A stretch of DNA of 40,782 nt from CAYLLT01 sp964591605 (GCA_964591605.1 CAZQEN010000021.1:1-40782), one strand, 5' to 3'. Shown: positions 1 to 9,199, counted from the first letter of the stretch. The notes: generated from the letters alone by a model not told the origin. Made by a program: numbers and translations.

Positions 1-354
1 TCGCAGTTGCGAATGCATGCTGCCCATGCCACCCGCCTACCTTGACACGCACCCCATGGAGCCGCCTGACTGGTTCGGGCGAGCGCCGGGCGCATGCAGA
101 AAGGGGTCCGGACGCGGGCTGTCAGGGGGTGATCGACTCATTCGCCGGTCCGACAGGGCCCTCACGTTGGCCTTTCCGGGGAACCGTCCCTCACCCCTGA
201 AGGCGACCGTCGTGGCCGCTCGCCGCACGGAATCATCAGTTGATGGGCGAATCCCGGATGCCGAACACGAAGCAGAAGCCTCCGTCGCGGTGTGCCGTCA
301 GGGTATGATGGCGGTCGTCCGGAGCGCGGGATGTGTTTCGAGTGTGGAGGCATC
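1..354. other. Left edge, no gene recognised
   Basis: No open frame here resembles a known family. The frames that exist overlap one another on both strands and show no domain or ribosome site. A partial gene running off the left edge cannot be excluded, but nothing supports one. Confidence 0.5.
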
Positions 355-579
355 ATGGAAACGTACGCGTGTCAACTCTGCGGCGGCGACATGGAGGCTG
401 GTTTTCTTCTGGATCACAGTTACGGCGAGACCCTGCAGGAGCAATGGGTGGAAGGAGAGCCGCGGCCGTCGATCTGGACCGGCCTCAAGCTCAAGGGGGC
501 GACCCGGTACACAGTCACGACCTATCGGTGCACCGCCTGCGGTCATCTGGAATCGTTCGCGCTCGAGGTGGTGAAGTGA
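355..579 (+). CDS. Small zinc-ribbon protein (DUF6487-like)
   Basis: A 74-residue protein with two CxxC knuckles, C6/C9 and C59/C62, suited to one structural zinc. The middle (WVEGEPRPSIWTG, then LKLKG) and the end (TYRCTACGHLESFA) resemble small planctomycete/actinobacterial zinc-ribbon proteins that I associate with the DUF6487 group. No enzymatic role is evident and a cytoplasmic location is likely. I chose the ATG at 355 because GGAGG lies at 346-350 and because it puts the first CxxC near the N-terminus, as usual in such proteins. An in-frame ATG at 331 would add eight residues containing another CxxC (CFEC) and cannot be ruled out. The family name is from memory; the zinc ribbon is directly visible. 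Confidence 0.7.
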   Translation: METYACQLCGGDMEAGFLLDHSYGETLQEQWVEGEPRPSIWTGLKLKGATRYTVTTYRCTACGHLESFALEVVK

Positions 580-631
580 GAGGCGCGCGCCCGGTGGCGG
601 CGGGTGCGCCCGGCCGGTACACTCGGCCCGC

Positions 632-1294
632 ATGACCGATACGCAACTGCCTCGCGGGGTGATCTTCGACATGGACGGGGTCCTACTTGATTCGGAGCCG
701 TTCATCTGCAGGGCGGCCATGATGATGTTTGCCGAACGCGGGCTGCAGGTGAAACCCGAGGACTTCATTCCCTTCGTCGGGGCGGGCGAGAACCGGTACG
801 TCGGCGGCGTCGCGGAGAAGTACGGTTTTCCGGTCGACATCGAGCAGGTCAAGAAGCGCACCTACGAGATCTATCTGGAGATCATCCGCGGGCGGCTCGA
901 GCCGCTGCCGGGCGCGTGCGAGTTCATCGCGGCCTGCCGCACGGCCGGAAAGCGGCTGGCCCTGGCCACCAGCGCCGATCGCGTCAAGGCCGAGGGGAAC
1001 CTGCGCGAGATCCATCTGCCGTTTTCGACGTTCGACGCGATCGTCACGGGCCTGGACGTGACGCACCGCAAGCCGCATCCGGAGATCTTCCTGGCCGCCG
1101 CCGCCGGGCTCGGGCTCGATCCGCGGGAGTGCCTGGTGGTGGAGGATGCGGTCAACGGCGTGCAGGCCGCCCAGGCGGCGGGCTGCCGGTGCCTGGCCCT
1201 GACCACGAGCTTCTCGCGCGAGGCCCTGGCCGGCGCCGACTGGTTCGCTCCCGACCTGGCCCACGCGCCGCCCCAAGCCACCCGCTGGGGGTGA
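632..1294 (+). CDS. HAD-superfamily phosphatase/phosphomutase
   Basis: A 220-residue cytoplasmic HAD hydrolase of the beta-phosphoglucomutase-like subfamily. Motif I is FDMDGVLLDSEP with the nucleophile D13 and acid/base D15. Motif II is ATSADR (T113/S114), motif III is K147 in RKPHPEIF, and motif IV is VVEDAVNGVQAA with E171/D172. A helical cap follows motif I at about residues 20-90, where this subfamily places its substrate-selective C1 cap. Known members act on sugar phosphates such as beta-glucose-1-phosphate or 2-deoxyglucose-6-phosphate. The substrate cannot be read from the sequence. The preceding gene ends 52 bases upstream on the same strand, so co-transcription is possible. Confidence 0.9.
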   Translation: MTDTQLPRGVIFDMDGVLLDSEPFICRAAMMMFAERGLQVKPEDFIPFVGAGENRYVGGVAEKYGFPVDIEQVKKRTYEIYLEIIRGRLEPLPGACEFIAACRTAGKRLALATSADRVKAEGNLREIHLPFSTFDAIVTGLDVTHRKPHPEIFLAAAAGLGLDPRECLVVEDAVNGVQAAQAAGCRCLALTTSFSREALAGADWFAPDLAHAPPQATRWG

Positions 1295-1354
1295 AGCCGC
1301 GTGCTATGCCGCCGCGCGGCCGGCGGGGCCCGGCGGGCCGTGCCTGCCGGAAGG

Positions 1355-1369
1355 TATGACATTGTCATA
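1355..1369. promoter_or_regulatory. Dyad operator candidate, copy 1
   Basis: TATGAC-ATT-GTCATA is a perfect 6+3+6 inverted repeat. It fits TATrACAnnGyyATA, shared with copies at 1419-1433 and 7398-7412. Its centre lies 64 bp (about six helical turns) upstream of copy 2, which abuts the next start codon. A dimeric repressor site is inferred; the regulator is not in the window. Confidence 0.5.
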
Positions 1370-1416
1370 TGACCTCGTTTTGGGGACGGCGGGCCTTGCG
1401 TCTATCGCCTTGGAGT

Positions 1417-1435
1417 GATATAACAGCGCTATATC
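1417..1435. promoter_or_regulatory. Dyad operator candidate, copy 2, touching the start codon
   Basis: GATATAACAGCGCTATATC is a 19-bp dyad with one mismatched pair, around the 15-bp core 1419-1433. It ends at the base before the ATG at 1436 and takes the place of a normal ribosome site. A bound protein would block transcription start or translation of the pseudopilin-like gene. Confidence 0.5.
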
Positions 1436-2365
1436 ATGTCGCCCCGATCTTCTCATGCAGGCCGACAGACGTGTCGCGCGGGCTCGAGAGGGCGAACCTG
1501 CGGGGCAGAGCGGTACGCCTTCACGCTGATCGAAGTTCTCGTCGTGGTGGCCATCATTGTGCTCCTGGTCGCCGTGCTTCTGCCTTCGTTGCGGGCGGCA
1601 CGTGAGCAGGCCAAACTCACCACCTGCAAGGCGAACTGCAGGCAGATTGGCACCATCCTCGCTCAGTATCAGACGGAGTCCGGGAATTACGTCCCGGTGA
1701 TATTCAATGACGCTGCCCCGCCGTATGGGTGGGAGGGACCTGGAACAAACACCCCGGAGCGGACGATGCTCTTGTCGGTCGCCCTGCGCGCCTACGATGG
1801 GCGTACGCGGCACCTGCCCAGACCCGAATATGACCCCGAATCCCACTGGGACAGCGCCACGCGCGAGCGGTATGAAGCCGCCTGGATGCCCGAGTTCTAC
1901 GTCTGCCCGTTTGAACGAGGCAAGGGGCCCAAGCGGGAAGCGTACATGGGTCCATCAGGGCCCCTGGTGCTCTACGAGATCCTGGGCCGGTTCGAGTGCA
2001 CCTTCATCTCGCTGTGGTCGCAAAGGGCAGTCCGGCCCGCGCGGGACCTGGAGCCGGAGTATGCCAAACTCAACTGGAACCGGCTCCAGGAAGCTCCCAA
2101 TCCGGCCTTGAACAGCCCCGCGAACAACTACCTCAAGAACAGACATCGCCGCTGGACCGTCAGCGACGTTCGCCAGTATGGAGGGGCCAGTCTCTCGGAC
2201 GCCTATGTCAGCGTCTGCGGGAAGGGCGAGCACATGGTTCAGTGGGGCGGCAACAAGGTCATGAATCGCTTCTCCCACCGCACCTCCGGCGGCGGCGGCA
2301 CCAATGCGATCTTCGCCGATACCCACGTCCAGTGGGTCAAGGGCCTGCGAATCGGCGGTCTGTAG
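1436..2365 (+). CDS. Pseudopilin-like protein (prepilin N-terminus, H-x9-DG-like tail)
   Basis: A 309-residue protein with a basic leader, then A28|FTLIEV and a hydrophobic helix (29-50) ending in LLPSLRAAREQAK. This is the typical planctomycete type II/IV pseudopilin N-terminus, with F29 as the expected mature first residue and E33 the conserved glutamate. The C-terminal GGGGTNAIFADTHVQWVKG matches the H-x9-DG-type tail of this large family, although the usual D-G is D-T. Such proteins are inserted in the inner membrane and processed by prepilin peptidase; individual roles are mostly unknown. The leader is unusually long (28 residues), but an in-frame TAA at 1421-1423 leaves 1436 as the only start. 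No Shine-Dalgarno is seen, because the dyad 1417-1435 sits there. It is convergent with the next gene, seven bases apart. Confidence 0.8.
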   Translation: MSPRSSHAGRQTCRAGSRGRTCGAERYAFTLIEVLVVVAIIVLLVAVLLPSLRAAREQAKLTTCKANCRQIGTILAQYQTESGNYVPVIFNDAAPPYGWEGPGTNTPERTMLLSVALRAYDGRTRHLPRPEYDPESHWDSATRERYEAAWMPEFYVCPFERGKGPKREAYMGPSGPLVLYEILGRFECTFISLWSQRAVRPARDLEPEYAKLNWNRLQEAPNPALNSPANNYLKNRHRRWTVSDVRQYGGASLSDAYVSVCGKGEHMVQWGGNKVMNRFSHRTSGGGGTNAIFADTHVQWVKGLRIGGL

Positions 2366-2372
2366 GTTTACC

Positions 2373-5300
2373 TCACGGGCAAGTGGAAGCCGCCGGAACT
2401 GACGGCCCGCTCGCACAGTTCTGGAACAGCCCGAAGTCCAGGTGATTGATCGTCCCGTTGTGATCGAGATCGAAGCAGCCGCAGTGCGCCGGCAAGGCGG
2501 GGATCGGCCCCCCGGGGTTGTAGCACAACTGGAACACGCCGAAATCATCCGCGTCAACGTCGCCGTCGCAATCACCGTCCGCCGGAGGCTGCGCACACAC
2601 CGCGCCGCATACCCCGGCCTGCCCGCACACGGTGCCAAAGCCGGCCCACTGGCCGCTCGCCGCCGCGCACTGGTTCTCGTCGAGGGTCTGCAGGCAGACG
2701 CCGCAGGGCTTGCAGCAGGCGCCGCTCGGGCAGGGCGATTGCGCGCACGTTGAGCCTTTGCCGCGCCACAATCCGCCGGCCGCCGCACAGGCCGTCTGGG
2801 TCAGTTCCTCACACACGTTGCCCGGCTTGCAGCAGGCGCCCACCTGATTGATCGCGGTGGCCGACGGGCTGGCCGCGTCCCACGTGTGGTTCAGGTTGCC
2901 GGCCGAGGAGCCGTCGGGGTTTACGACATCGAGGAAGTAGCCTACGTCGTGCACGACGGTGTCCGTGGGCTGGTCATTCTCGACCAGCATGAAGTTCTGA
3001 GCGGCCGCGCAATCGCCCATCTCATTCGTCATGAAGGTCTTCCCGCTCTCCTCGTCGAGTTGGGCGTAATTGGGCTTTCGAGGAATGTCCGCCCGGCTGA
3101 GGTTGATCTCGCCCACGATGCTGCTGTCGTTGATGTCTCCAGCGCCTCCATTGATGTCCGTCTGAATCGTGATGGCATCGTTGCTCAACTTGCCGGTGAT
3201 CGTGTATTGCCCCGTCACCACGCCCGTACCGCCGGTCAGCAGGAGGACGTTCGTGTTGGGGCCGTAGGTGTAGGCGGTAAACGCGCCGGTCTTGGTCACG
3301 GTCATGGCCGCATTCGTCCAGTTGGCACCACTGAGCGGGATCGACTTGTACAGGCTCTTGATCCGCGCCAACTCGTTGGGATGCGAGCCGCCGACTCTGC
3401 TGTTGAGATCAAAGACATTCACGTAGCGGTAGGGCCCCGCGTTCAGATCATTGCACACGAGCTGCGGTACCTGGATCAACTGGCTGCCCCGGACGGCCAG
3501 ACCCTGGCCGCCGTCATATCCCGCGAACAGCGGATACCCGCCGATGGCCTCTTCGATCTGGGTCTGAATAACGAGATTGGCGGCGTCGGCCCCCGTGATC
3601 GGCACCACGAACTTCTGCTTGCCCGCGTAGTGGCCGAGGGTGCTGCACTTGACGACATCGCCCCAGTAGAGGCCTCCGCCGCTCCAGTAGCTGCCGTTGT
3701 GGATCGGGGCGCTGGTTGCGTTGAAGAATCGCGAGGTGAAGTACAGATTGCCGTCGCCGTCGATGGCGATGGTGGGACGCTGTCCTTCATTGCGGCCGGT
3801 GCGGCCGTTCTCCTGCGAGATGTTGTGGCCGTACCAGGTGCCGCCCAGGGTGGTCAGGCACTCGCATCGATCGACGTCGTACCGCGTGCCCTGGGCTGTC
3901 TCGCAACGGCTGGGCATCTCGTAGACCTGCACCAGCTTCACCACGTTGGGATCAGACTGCGGAATGGGCTCTCCCACCATGCCGGGATTGGGAGCATCCT
4001 GCGACGAGTAGTAGACAATGGGCCAGTCCGGCAGCTCGAACTCATAGACTCTGCCAACCGGAGGCCGGCACACGTCGCCGTTATCGTGCTCAGCGATATT
4101 GGCCGCAACGCAGAGCGTGTTCTTGGCCCGGTTGTAGCGGATGTTTCCGATGCGACAGCCGTTCGTGTTGTTGCGGTAATCGACGGGATCGGCCCCTTCC
4201 GCGCATCCCGTCCAGCACAGGTCGGTGAGGGCGTCGGTGCTCGTGTTGCCTTCGTTGAGGTTCGCGGCGAGGCCGACCTTCATGACGCGGATCCGCCTCC
4301 CGGTGGAATCGAGCTCGACGATCTGGAAGCCTACGCTGTAATACGAGGTCTCATCGATCGACGTTTCCGGCTCATCCAGAGCCCGTACGTCATACACGCC
4401 GAAGAGGCGGGCGCCCGCCGGCGAGTGCTGGCCCGCGACGGGGGAATTGGTGAAGCAGATCGACTTGATGATGCTCGCGTCCTGGCCGCCGTTGCCGTCC
4501 TGCGGGTCATACAGCGTGGCCACGGCGATTGGCCAGGTGCGGTCGGCCTGTGTCCCGAAGGGGCCCAGATCGCTGTGCCGGATATCTGCGGCGTTCTCAT
4601 CGAGCATGCGGACCTCGCTGTCCCAGGATCCTCCGCGTATGACGTAAATGCGATCGGGCTCGAAGCCGTTGGTGGTGACGCAGGGATCGACCGGCGTTCC
4701 GGGAACACAGATCCCGCCCTGGCAGGTGTCGTTCTCCGTACAGGGGTCGCCGTCTTCGCAGGCATTGGAGTTATTGGTGTGGCCGCAGACACCACTGCTG
4801 CAGGTGTCGGTGGTGCAAACGTTGCCATCGTCGCAGTCAGGGACGGTGACGGCGACCGACTGGCACGTGGTGCTGACGCAGCCGGTGGCGGTGTTGCGCG
4901 TGCGGGCGTAATAGGTTGTGGTGGCGGTCGGCGAGACGCTGACCGAATTGACGCCGGTTCCGCCGGGCACGGGCGTGCCGCCGCAACTGCCGCTGAGCCA
5001 GTCGGTGGTCAGGCCCGCGCCAGGGCTGTTCACGGACAGCATCGAAGACGCGCCGCTGCAGACCGGGCTGGCCGAGGCGTTAATCCCCGTCGGCGGGGGC
5101 GGGGGCGGACAGTCCGCGGTGCCGACGCGCATCTCACCGATGAGATGGTTCTCGCCGGTGGCCGGCTTGGCGCCGCCCTGCTGGACGAACTGGACGGCGG
5201 TGATGGGTCCCGGGTCGGAGACGCCTGTCGTCCACACCGCGCCATTGTTGATGTAGAAAGTGACGGTCTGAGCGCCTGCCGCGTTGTCATACCGGACGTC

Positions 5301-5795
5301 GAATTCGCGCCAGGCGGTGAGCGACAACTGGTCTCCGAGCAGCGGACTGCTGGCGGTCGGATTGACGCTGAAGGCCATCACCTGTGTTTCGGCGATCTTG
5401 AAGCCGAGAATGGCCCCGCCGCTGGTGGCCACGCGGACCTCGTCCAGGAGAGTGGAACTGACGCCGTTCGCCTTGTGTGCCTTGAAGTGGAACCATTGGC
5501 TGGTGTAGCCGCCCATCCCCGTCACGGTCTGCTGAAGGGTGAAGACGGCGTTGACATTCATACCGAACGTGCGGGCGGACACGGGCGGACTGAACGTGTT
5601 CTCGATCGCGTATGAAGTAAGCGTATTGAAGCCCGGGATGGCGGCCCATCCGGGCAGGCTCGCGATCGAGGTGCCATTGGCGCCCGCGAAGTTGTCCGAC
5701 CACACCGCGGTCGGAGGCAGGGCGGCGTCTGCGACGGAGCCCGACACCATGATGACGACCATTCCCACAGTCAGCACGATGGAAAGCCTGGTCAT
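2373..5795 (-). CDS. Large secreted multidomain protein with dockerin-like C-terminus
   Basis: About 1,140 residues. A signal peptide (MTRLSIVLTVGMVV..., cleavage near SVADA) is followed by a jelly-roll/LamG-like region to about 205 and an Ig-like segment to about 310. Then come two 'GxxCTxxDTCxxGxC' Cys-rich repeats (about 320-370) and a long region, about 375-975, that I do not recognise. Two 'ACCKPxxxCxxLTxxxCAAAxGxWxGxGxxC' units (about 985-1060) precede a dockerin-like end with two acidic loops (DGDCDGDVDADDFG; DLDHNGTINHLDFG). These tails are common in planctomycete extracellular proteins and are presumed calcium-binding. The start 5795 has AAGGA eight bases upstream; an upstream extension of 17 residues lacks signal character. 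Probably exported to the surface, possibly adhesive; no catalytic motif found. Confidence 0.75.
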   Translation of the reverse strand: MTRLSIVLTVGMVVIMVSGSVADAALPPTAVWSDNFAGANGTSIASLPGWAAIPGFNTLTSYAIENTFSPPVSARTFGMNVNAVFTLQQTVTGMGGYTSQWFHFKAHKANGVSSTLLDEVRVATSGGAILGFKIAETQVMAFSVNPTASSPLLGDQLSLTAWREFDVRYDNAAGAQTVTFYINNGAVWTTGVSDPGPITAVQFVQQGGAKPATGENHLIGEMRVGTADCPPPPPPTGINASASPVCSGASSMLSVNSPGAGLTTDWLSGSCGGTPVPGGTGVNSVSVSPTATTTYYARTRNTATGCVSTTCQSVAVTVPDCDDGNVCTTDTCSSGVCGHTNNSNACEDGDPCTENDTCQGGICVPGTPVDPCVTTNGFEPDRIYVIRGGSWDSEVRMLDENAADIRHSDLGPFGTQADRTWPIAVATLYDPQDGNGGQDASIIKSICFTNSPVAGQHSPAGARLFGVYDVRALDEPETSIDETSYYSVGFQIVELDSTGRRIRVMKVGLAANLNEGNTSTDALTDLCWTGCAEGADPVDYRNNTNGCRIGNIRYNRAKNTLCVAANIAEHDNGDVCRPPVGRVYEFELPDWPIVYYSSQDAPNPGMVGEPIPQSDPNVVKLVQVYEMPSRCETAQGTRYDVDRCECLTTLGGTWYGHNISQENGRTGRNEGQRPTIAIDGDGNLYFTSRFFNATSAPIHNGSYWSGGGLYWGDVVKCSTLGHYAGKQKFVVPITGADAANLVIQTQIEEAIGGYPLFAGYDGGQGLAVRGSQLIQVPQLVCNDLNAGPYRYVNVFDLNSRVGGSHPNELARIKSLYKSIPLSGANWTNAAMTVTKTGAFTAYTYGPNTNVLLLTGGTGVVTGQYTITGKLSNDAITIQTDINGGAGDINDSSIVGEINLSRADIPRKPNYAQLDEESGKTFMTNEMGDCAAAQNFMLVENDQPTDTVVHDVGYFLDVVNPDGSSAGNLNHTWDAASPSATAINQVGACCKPGNVCEELTQTACAAAGGLWRGKGSTCAQSPCPSGACCKPCGVCLQTLDENQCAAASGQWAGFGTVCGQAGVCGAVCAQPPADGDCDGDVDADDFGVFQLCYNPGGPIPALPAHCGCFDLDHNGTINHLDFGLFQNCASGPSVPAASTCP

Positions 5796-5910
5796 GACTG
5801 CGTTCCTTTCGGCAAGAATACCTGCGCCATTCGTAGCCCGTACCATGTCGAGATGTGAGGCAACTGGTTCAATTGAGAAGGTACGCTGAAAGAGTCAGGG
5901 AATCGCCACA

Positions 5911-5940
5911 CCCCACGCGGGAAACGACTGCCGCGCGGGG
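5911..5940 (-). terminator. Strong hairpin after the PEP-CTERM gene
   Basis: CCCCACGCGG and CCGCGCGGGG form a 10-bp stem with one mismatch and a 10-base loop, about 95 bases past the stop of the PEP-CTERM gene. There is no clear T-tract, so it is only a candidate terminator or mRNA-stabilising hairpin. Confidence 0.3.
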
Positions 5941-6032
5941 CTCGAAAGAGAGCCACCGATGAGCCGATACCCCTGGACATCGTTATGTCCGGACCTGAAC
6001 CTCTTGCAGAGTTCTGAAAGAGGCAACCCCGA

Positions 6033-6938
6033 TCAGGCCGTCGTTCTTCGCCGGTGCAGCGGCAGGACGCCCAGGCCCAGCAGCACAAGACTCGCCGGCT
6101 CAGGGATGGGGACGCCGCCGTAGGTGGTGATGTCGTCGAAGATCACATTGGCCACGCTGTTGTCACTCGTTCCGGCGACGATGAAACCGGCACCCTGGAG
6201 GGCGGCATCGTTGTACTGCCAGAGCTCGAAGTAATCGAACGGTCGGCCGAGAAAGTAGACCTGCAGGCTCAGATCGTTCGGCAGGGCACCAACCAGCGCG
6301 CCATCCTTGTACCACTCAGCCTCACCGGTGGCCAGATCATAGACCATGTCCATCGTGTGCCAGATTTGATCACTGATGTCTACCTCTGGGCCGATCCACT
6401 CGGGCTCCACCGTGGTAAAGCCGCTGTCCCAGGATGGCATGACATGCGGTCGGAGTTTCAGGTTCGAGACGTCCCAGCCTGGCACGCCGTTGGAGCCGTA
6501 GGCGTTGGAAACGCCAGAGGAGGCCTTCGCTTGGGCCGAGTAGTCGCTGGGGGTCGTCAGATTGCTGCGGACGCGGAAGCTCAGCCGTGCATAGCGGTCC
6601 GAGCCAACAGCGGATGTCATGGGTCTGTACTGGGCCCGCCAGGTCCGGGTGGTCGAGTTCGCCTGGAGATTGGCCACATTGTTGACCCCGCCGTCTTTGA
6701 AACCTCTGAACTGTCCCAGGTTGTCGTTCGACCAGACGGTCTGGCTGTAGTTGGCGTTGGCGGCGTTTCCCCCGCCGATAAGTTTGCCGACGAACGATGT
6801 TTCTCCTGGCGGCACCGGGTCGTATGCCGAGAAGTCCTCAGCCGAGCCCACAGTCCAAATCGCGTCGTCAATCAGGGCTGCGGATGCAGCCTGCACCAGC
6901 ACGAGTGCGGTCACAGCGGCAAGCATATTGCCCCTCAT
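6033..6938 (-). CDS. PEP-CTERM sorting-domain protein
   Basis: A 301-residue exported protein. An N-terminal signal peptide (MRGNMLAAVTALVLVQAASA) leads into a beta-rich, LamG-like body. The C-terminal signal VPIPEPASLVLLGLGVLPLHRRRTTA has the PEP motif, a short transmembrane helix and an Arg-rich tail. PEP-CTERM proteins are thought to be processed by exosortase and often associate with exopolysaccharide. No exosortase gene is in this window. The start at 6938 is preceded by AAGGAGGAG five to twelve bases away, a near-ideal ribosome site. The function of the body is unknown. About 460 bases upstream lies the third copy of the TATrACAnnGyyATA dyad. Confidence 0.85.
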   Translation of the reverse strand: MRGNMLAAVTALVLVQAASAALIDDAIWTVGSAEDFSAYDPVPPGETSFVGKLIGGGNAANANYSQTVWSNDNLGQFRGFKDGGVNNVANLQANSTTRTWRAQYRPMTSAVGSDRYARLSFRVRSNLTTPSDYSAQAKASSGVSNAYGSNGVPGWDVSNLKLRPHVMPSWDSGFTTVEPEWIGPEVDISDQIWHTMDMVYDLATGEAEWYKDGALVGALPNDLSLQVYFLGRPFDYFELWQYNDAALQGAGFIVAGTSDNSVANVIFDDITTYGGVPIPEPASLVLLGLGVLPLHRRRTTA

Positions 6939-7471
6939 GTGACTCCTCCTTCTTGTCCCGTGAAGTCCTCGGTGCGATCAACCAGGCAGGGGCGTCTGCA
7001 CGCCATGTACCTCGCGGTTCTCTCTCGGGAAGGGAGGTCAGGCGCCACCAGACAGCGCAACAACCCTGACTAGAGGAAACAGGAGTGGGATCGCTTTTCG
7101 CCTCCTGCTCCCGCCCAGTGGTCGGTACTGATATGAACTACTTCCGCTGGCATCGTACCGGCTGTGGGCGTGCGGATGCAAGAAAAATCTGCCATATTTC
7201 ACTTGATGTGACGCTGTCTGATCAAAGTCGGCTCTGCCGGCCGAAGGCGTCTCAGGGGGGCGGACGGGCTGACGACATAAAGCAGCAACGTATTCCTTTC
7301 CGTCTCACAGCACTACGGCGCTCGCCGCACCGGGTTTGTCGGTCATTTCAACGTTGCACTGCGTGCTCAGGCGACGGCCTTTTCGGACTGCGCGCTATAT
7401 AACACCGTTATATTCATATCGCTAGGATCGGCTTCTGGGCCCGCTGAAACCGTCACTCCGAATGTGGGCGC
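6939..7471. other. Gene-free stretch with one dyad operator candidate
   Basis: 533 bases between two minus-strand genes. No frame with family features was seen. It should hold the promoter of the PEP-CTERM gene. The only clear signal is the dyad at 7398-7412. Confidence 0.5.
7398..7412. promoter_or_regulatory. Dyad operator candidate, copy 3
   Basis: TATAAC-ACC-GTTATA is a perfect 6+3+6 inverted repeat (17 bp with the flanking A/T pair). It has the same spacing and core as the copies at 1355-1369 and 1419-1433. It lies 60 bases past the lipoprotein stop and about 460 bases upstream of the PEP-CTERM gene. Confidence 0.5.
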
Positions 7472-8440
7472 CTATTGCAGGTCGCCGGAGGCGAGGCCGA
7501 AGATGATGCCCCCTTCGAAGGCGCAGTACACGTCCACCAGCCACTGGGTGGCGGATTTCCGCAGGAACATGATTCCGGCGACCGGTTTGTTCGGGCCGCC
7601 GTCGTTGTAGATGCTCGGCCCGCTCAGGCCGCCCACCGGGCTGACCAGGGCGATCTTGACGCCCTCGTCGTCGCGGATCTCGGTGGCGTGCAGGCCGGCG
7701 CTGAGCGCGATGAAGTCGCCCGTGCTCGGGTTCGTGGCATCGACCTGGATCAGGGACAGGCCGAACACATCGCCGAAGGGGCTGTAGGCGAGCGAAGCGC
7801 TGGCCGCGTGCGGATTGGGCAGCGTGTTGAAGGGCTGGCCCTCGAAGAAGCCGGTGCCCGAGATGATCTCGCCCTCGCCGATGGCAACAGTGCCTTGCGG
7901 AGGTACAGGCGGATCCCACACCCGGTACTTCGAGAAGTGGCTGATCTCGAAGGAGGCGGTGGTCTGGTCGGCGGAGACGGCGGCATCGATCCCGGCGCCG
8001 CCCCAGCGGTGGCTCGCCTCGTCGAACATTAATACTGGCAGCGTGCCGGCCGCGGCATGCGTCACCGGCACGGTGACGCGCACGGGCTGTGCGAAGGTCG
8101 TGCCGCTGGGCCCCAGCTCCACGCCCGGCTCGAAGCCCTGGCCCGCCGGCAGACCCTCGCCGGCCAGGTCCGCGTCGGTCAGTCTGCGCAGGGTGAGCGT
8201 CGTGCTCGAGGGGGCGGCGTCAGCGCCCACGGAAAGCGATGCCCCGTCCTTGTCGAGTTGCAGACCGGCAGCGGCCGTCCAGGTCCCCTCGGCGGTGTCG
8301 GAGTTCGCGGTGCCGTTTGTATCAGTGCCGTTCGTATCGCCATCATTCGCGGCAGGACCGGGCTGGCAGGCAGCCTGGATCAGCGGAAGGGCGAGACTGA
8401 TGACCAGCAGGTGAACGAATCGGCGATCTGAGCGTTTCAT
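7472..8440 (-). CDS. Putative exported lipoprotein with ZU5-like region
   Basis: A 322-residue protein. The N-terminus MKRSDRRFVHLLVISLALPLIQAAC is a signal sequence ending in a possible lipobox (Q-A-A-C24, atypical in having Q at -3), followed by a low-complexity DTNGTDTNGT linker. Residues about 60-180 (GASLSVGADAAPSSTTLTL...FAQPVRVTVPV...HFSKYRVWD) resemble the ZU5/autoproteolytic-like modules seen in bacterial surface lipoproteins. The C-terminal half is not recognised. The product is probably anchored at an outer surface with an unknown role. Neither neighbour suggests a pathway. Confidence 0.65.
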   Translation of the reverse strand: MKRSDRRFVHLLVISLALPLIQAACQPGPAANDGDTNGTDTNGTANSDTAEGTWTAAAGLQLDKDGASLSVGADAAPSSTTLTLRRLTDADLAGEGLPAGQGFEPGVELGPSGTTFAQPVRVTVPVTHAAAGTLPVLMFDEASHRWGGAGIDAAVSADQTTASFEISHFSKYRVWDPPVPPQGTVAIGEGEIISGTGFFEGQPFNTLPNPHAASASLAYSPFGDVFGLSLIQVDATNPSTGDFIALSAGLHATEIRDDEGVKIALVSPVGGLSGPSIYNDGGPNKPVAGIMFLRKSATQWLVDVYCAFEGGIIFGLASGDLQ

Positions 8441-9163
8441 GACGAGTCTCCAGACAGGCGATCAGGGAAGGGTGATGCATCGAATCCGTCGGTTGTCGGT
8501 GTCGGCGACGAATTGTGCTGCTGCCGGGGTTGTCGCCGCCGGGTGGGGCGCCTTCGGGGCGAGTGCAGCCGCCCCAGGCGAGGACAAGTACCAACGCGCA
8601 GCCCCAACACGTTCGTGGCCGGTACAAGGATCCTCCCTTTCCTGGTCAACGTCGCGCCTGGATGTGTGGAACGTCAGTCCGGCACCGATGCGCGTATTGT
8701 AGCTGAGCCGCAGAAGCGAGCAACAGCACCTGCGTGTGGCCGAATCGCGCCTGTGTGCGTGACACTTCAGGCGGGGCCTTGTTCAGAACCCCGAACGTCA
8801 GTGAGGGGCCTTGTGCGCGATCGGGGTATGCCCTGCCTGTCGCCGGGGGGCTCTTCTCATCGTGAGGCAGGCCCGTCGCCGACGCTCCGGGTGCTGATGG
8901 GTTGCCGCATCCTGCCCCGCCGAGCATGTCACGGACCGATCGTGCCCGGGGGGCATCGGGGCCTTTCTCCAGCTCAAAGGGCCTCATCATCCGGCCCGAC
9001 CCGGCTGCGGATCGGGCCGCCCGAAGCGGGATGGCCCTTGGCCGGGGGAGGTCTGTGGCCCGTCCGGCTGCTCTCCAGGGAAGGGGAACTCGCGGTCTGC
9101 AGAACAGGTTGTAAAGCGAAGCCGACTATAAGTAACCGAAACTGCTTAAGAGGGCGTCTCGCA

Positions 9164-9176
9164 GTGCAAAATGCAC
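9164..9176. promoter_or_regulatory. GCA-N3-TGC dyad upstream of the activator gene
   Basis: GTGCA-AAA-TGCAC is a perfect inverted repeat. It shares the GCA-N3-TGC core with 9249-9261 and with the pair at 10738-10750 and 10770-10782 upstream of the sigma-54 promoter. It may be an autoregulatory site for the encoded activator; this is inference. Confidence 0.4.
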
Positions 9177-9181
9177 GTAAA

Positions 9182-9199
9182 TTGTGAAAAATCTCACGC
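9182..9199 (+). promoter_or_regulatory. CRP/HcpR-type site 1
   Basis: TTGTGA-N6-TCACGC closely matches the CRP-family consensus TGTGA-N6-TCACA, and HcpR-like TTGTGA-N6-TCACAA. It sits 30 bp (three helical turns, centre to centre) from site 2, upstream of the sigma-54 activator gene. Confidence 0.55.

Noticed and set aside
17..574. A 185-codon + frame at the left edge
   Set aside because: It overlaps the zinc-ribbon gene in another frame and its composition (Arg/Ser/Pro-rich) is typical of a shadow frame.
2886..5615. A 909-codon + strand open frame
   Set aside because: It lies antisense to the secreted protein gene, has no signal or domain, and owes its openness to the GC-rich third-position bias of the real gene on the other strand.
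8513..9187. A 224-codon + frame in the long gene-free region
   Set aside because: No start signal, domain or membrane segment; it runs into the regulatory sites of the activator gene. I treat the region as non-coding.
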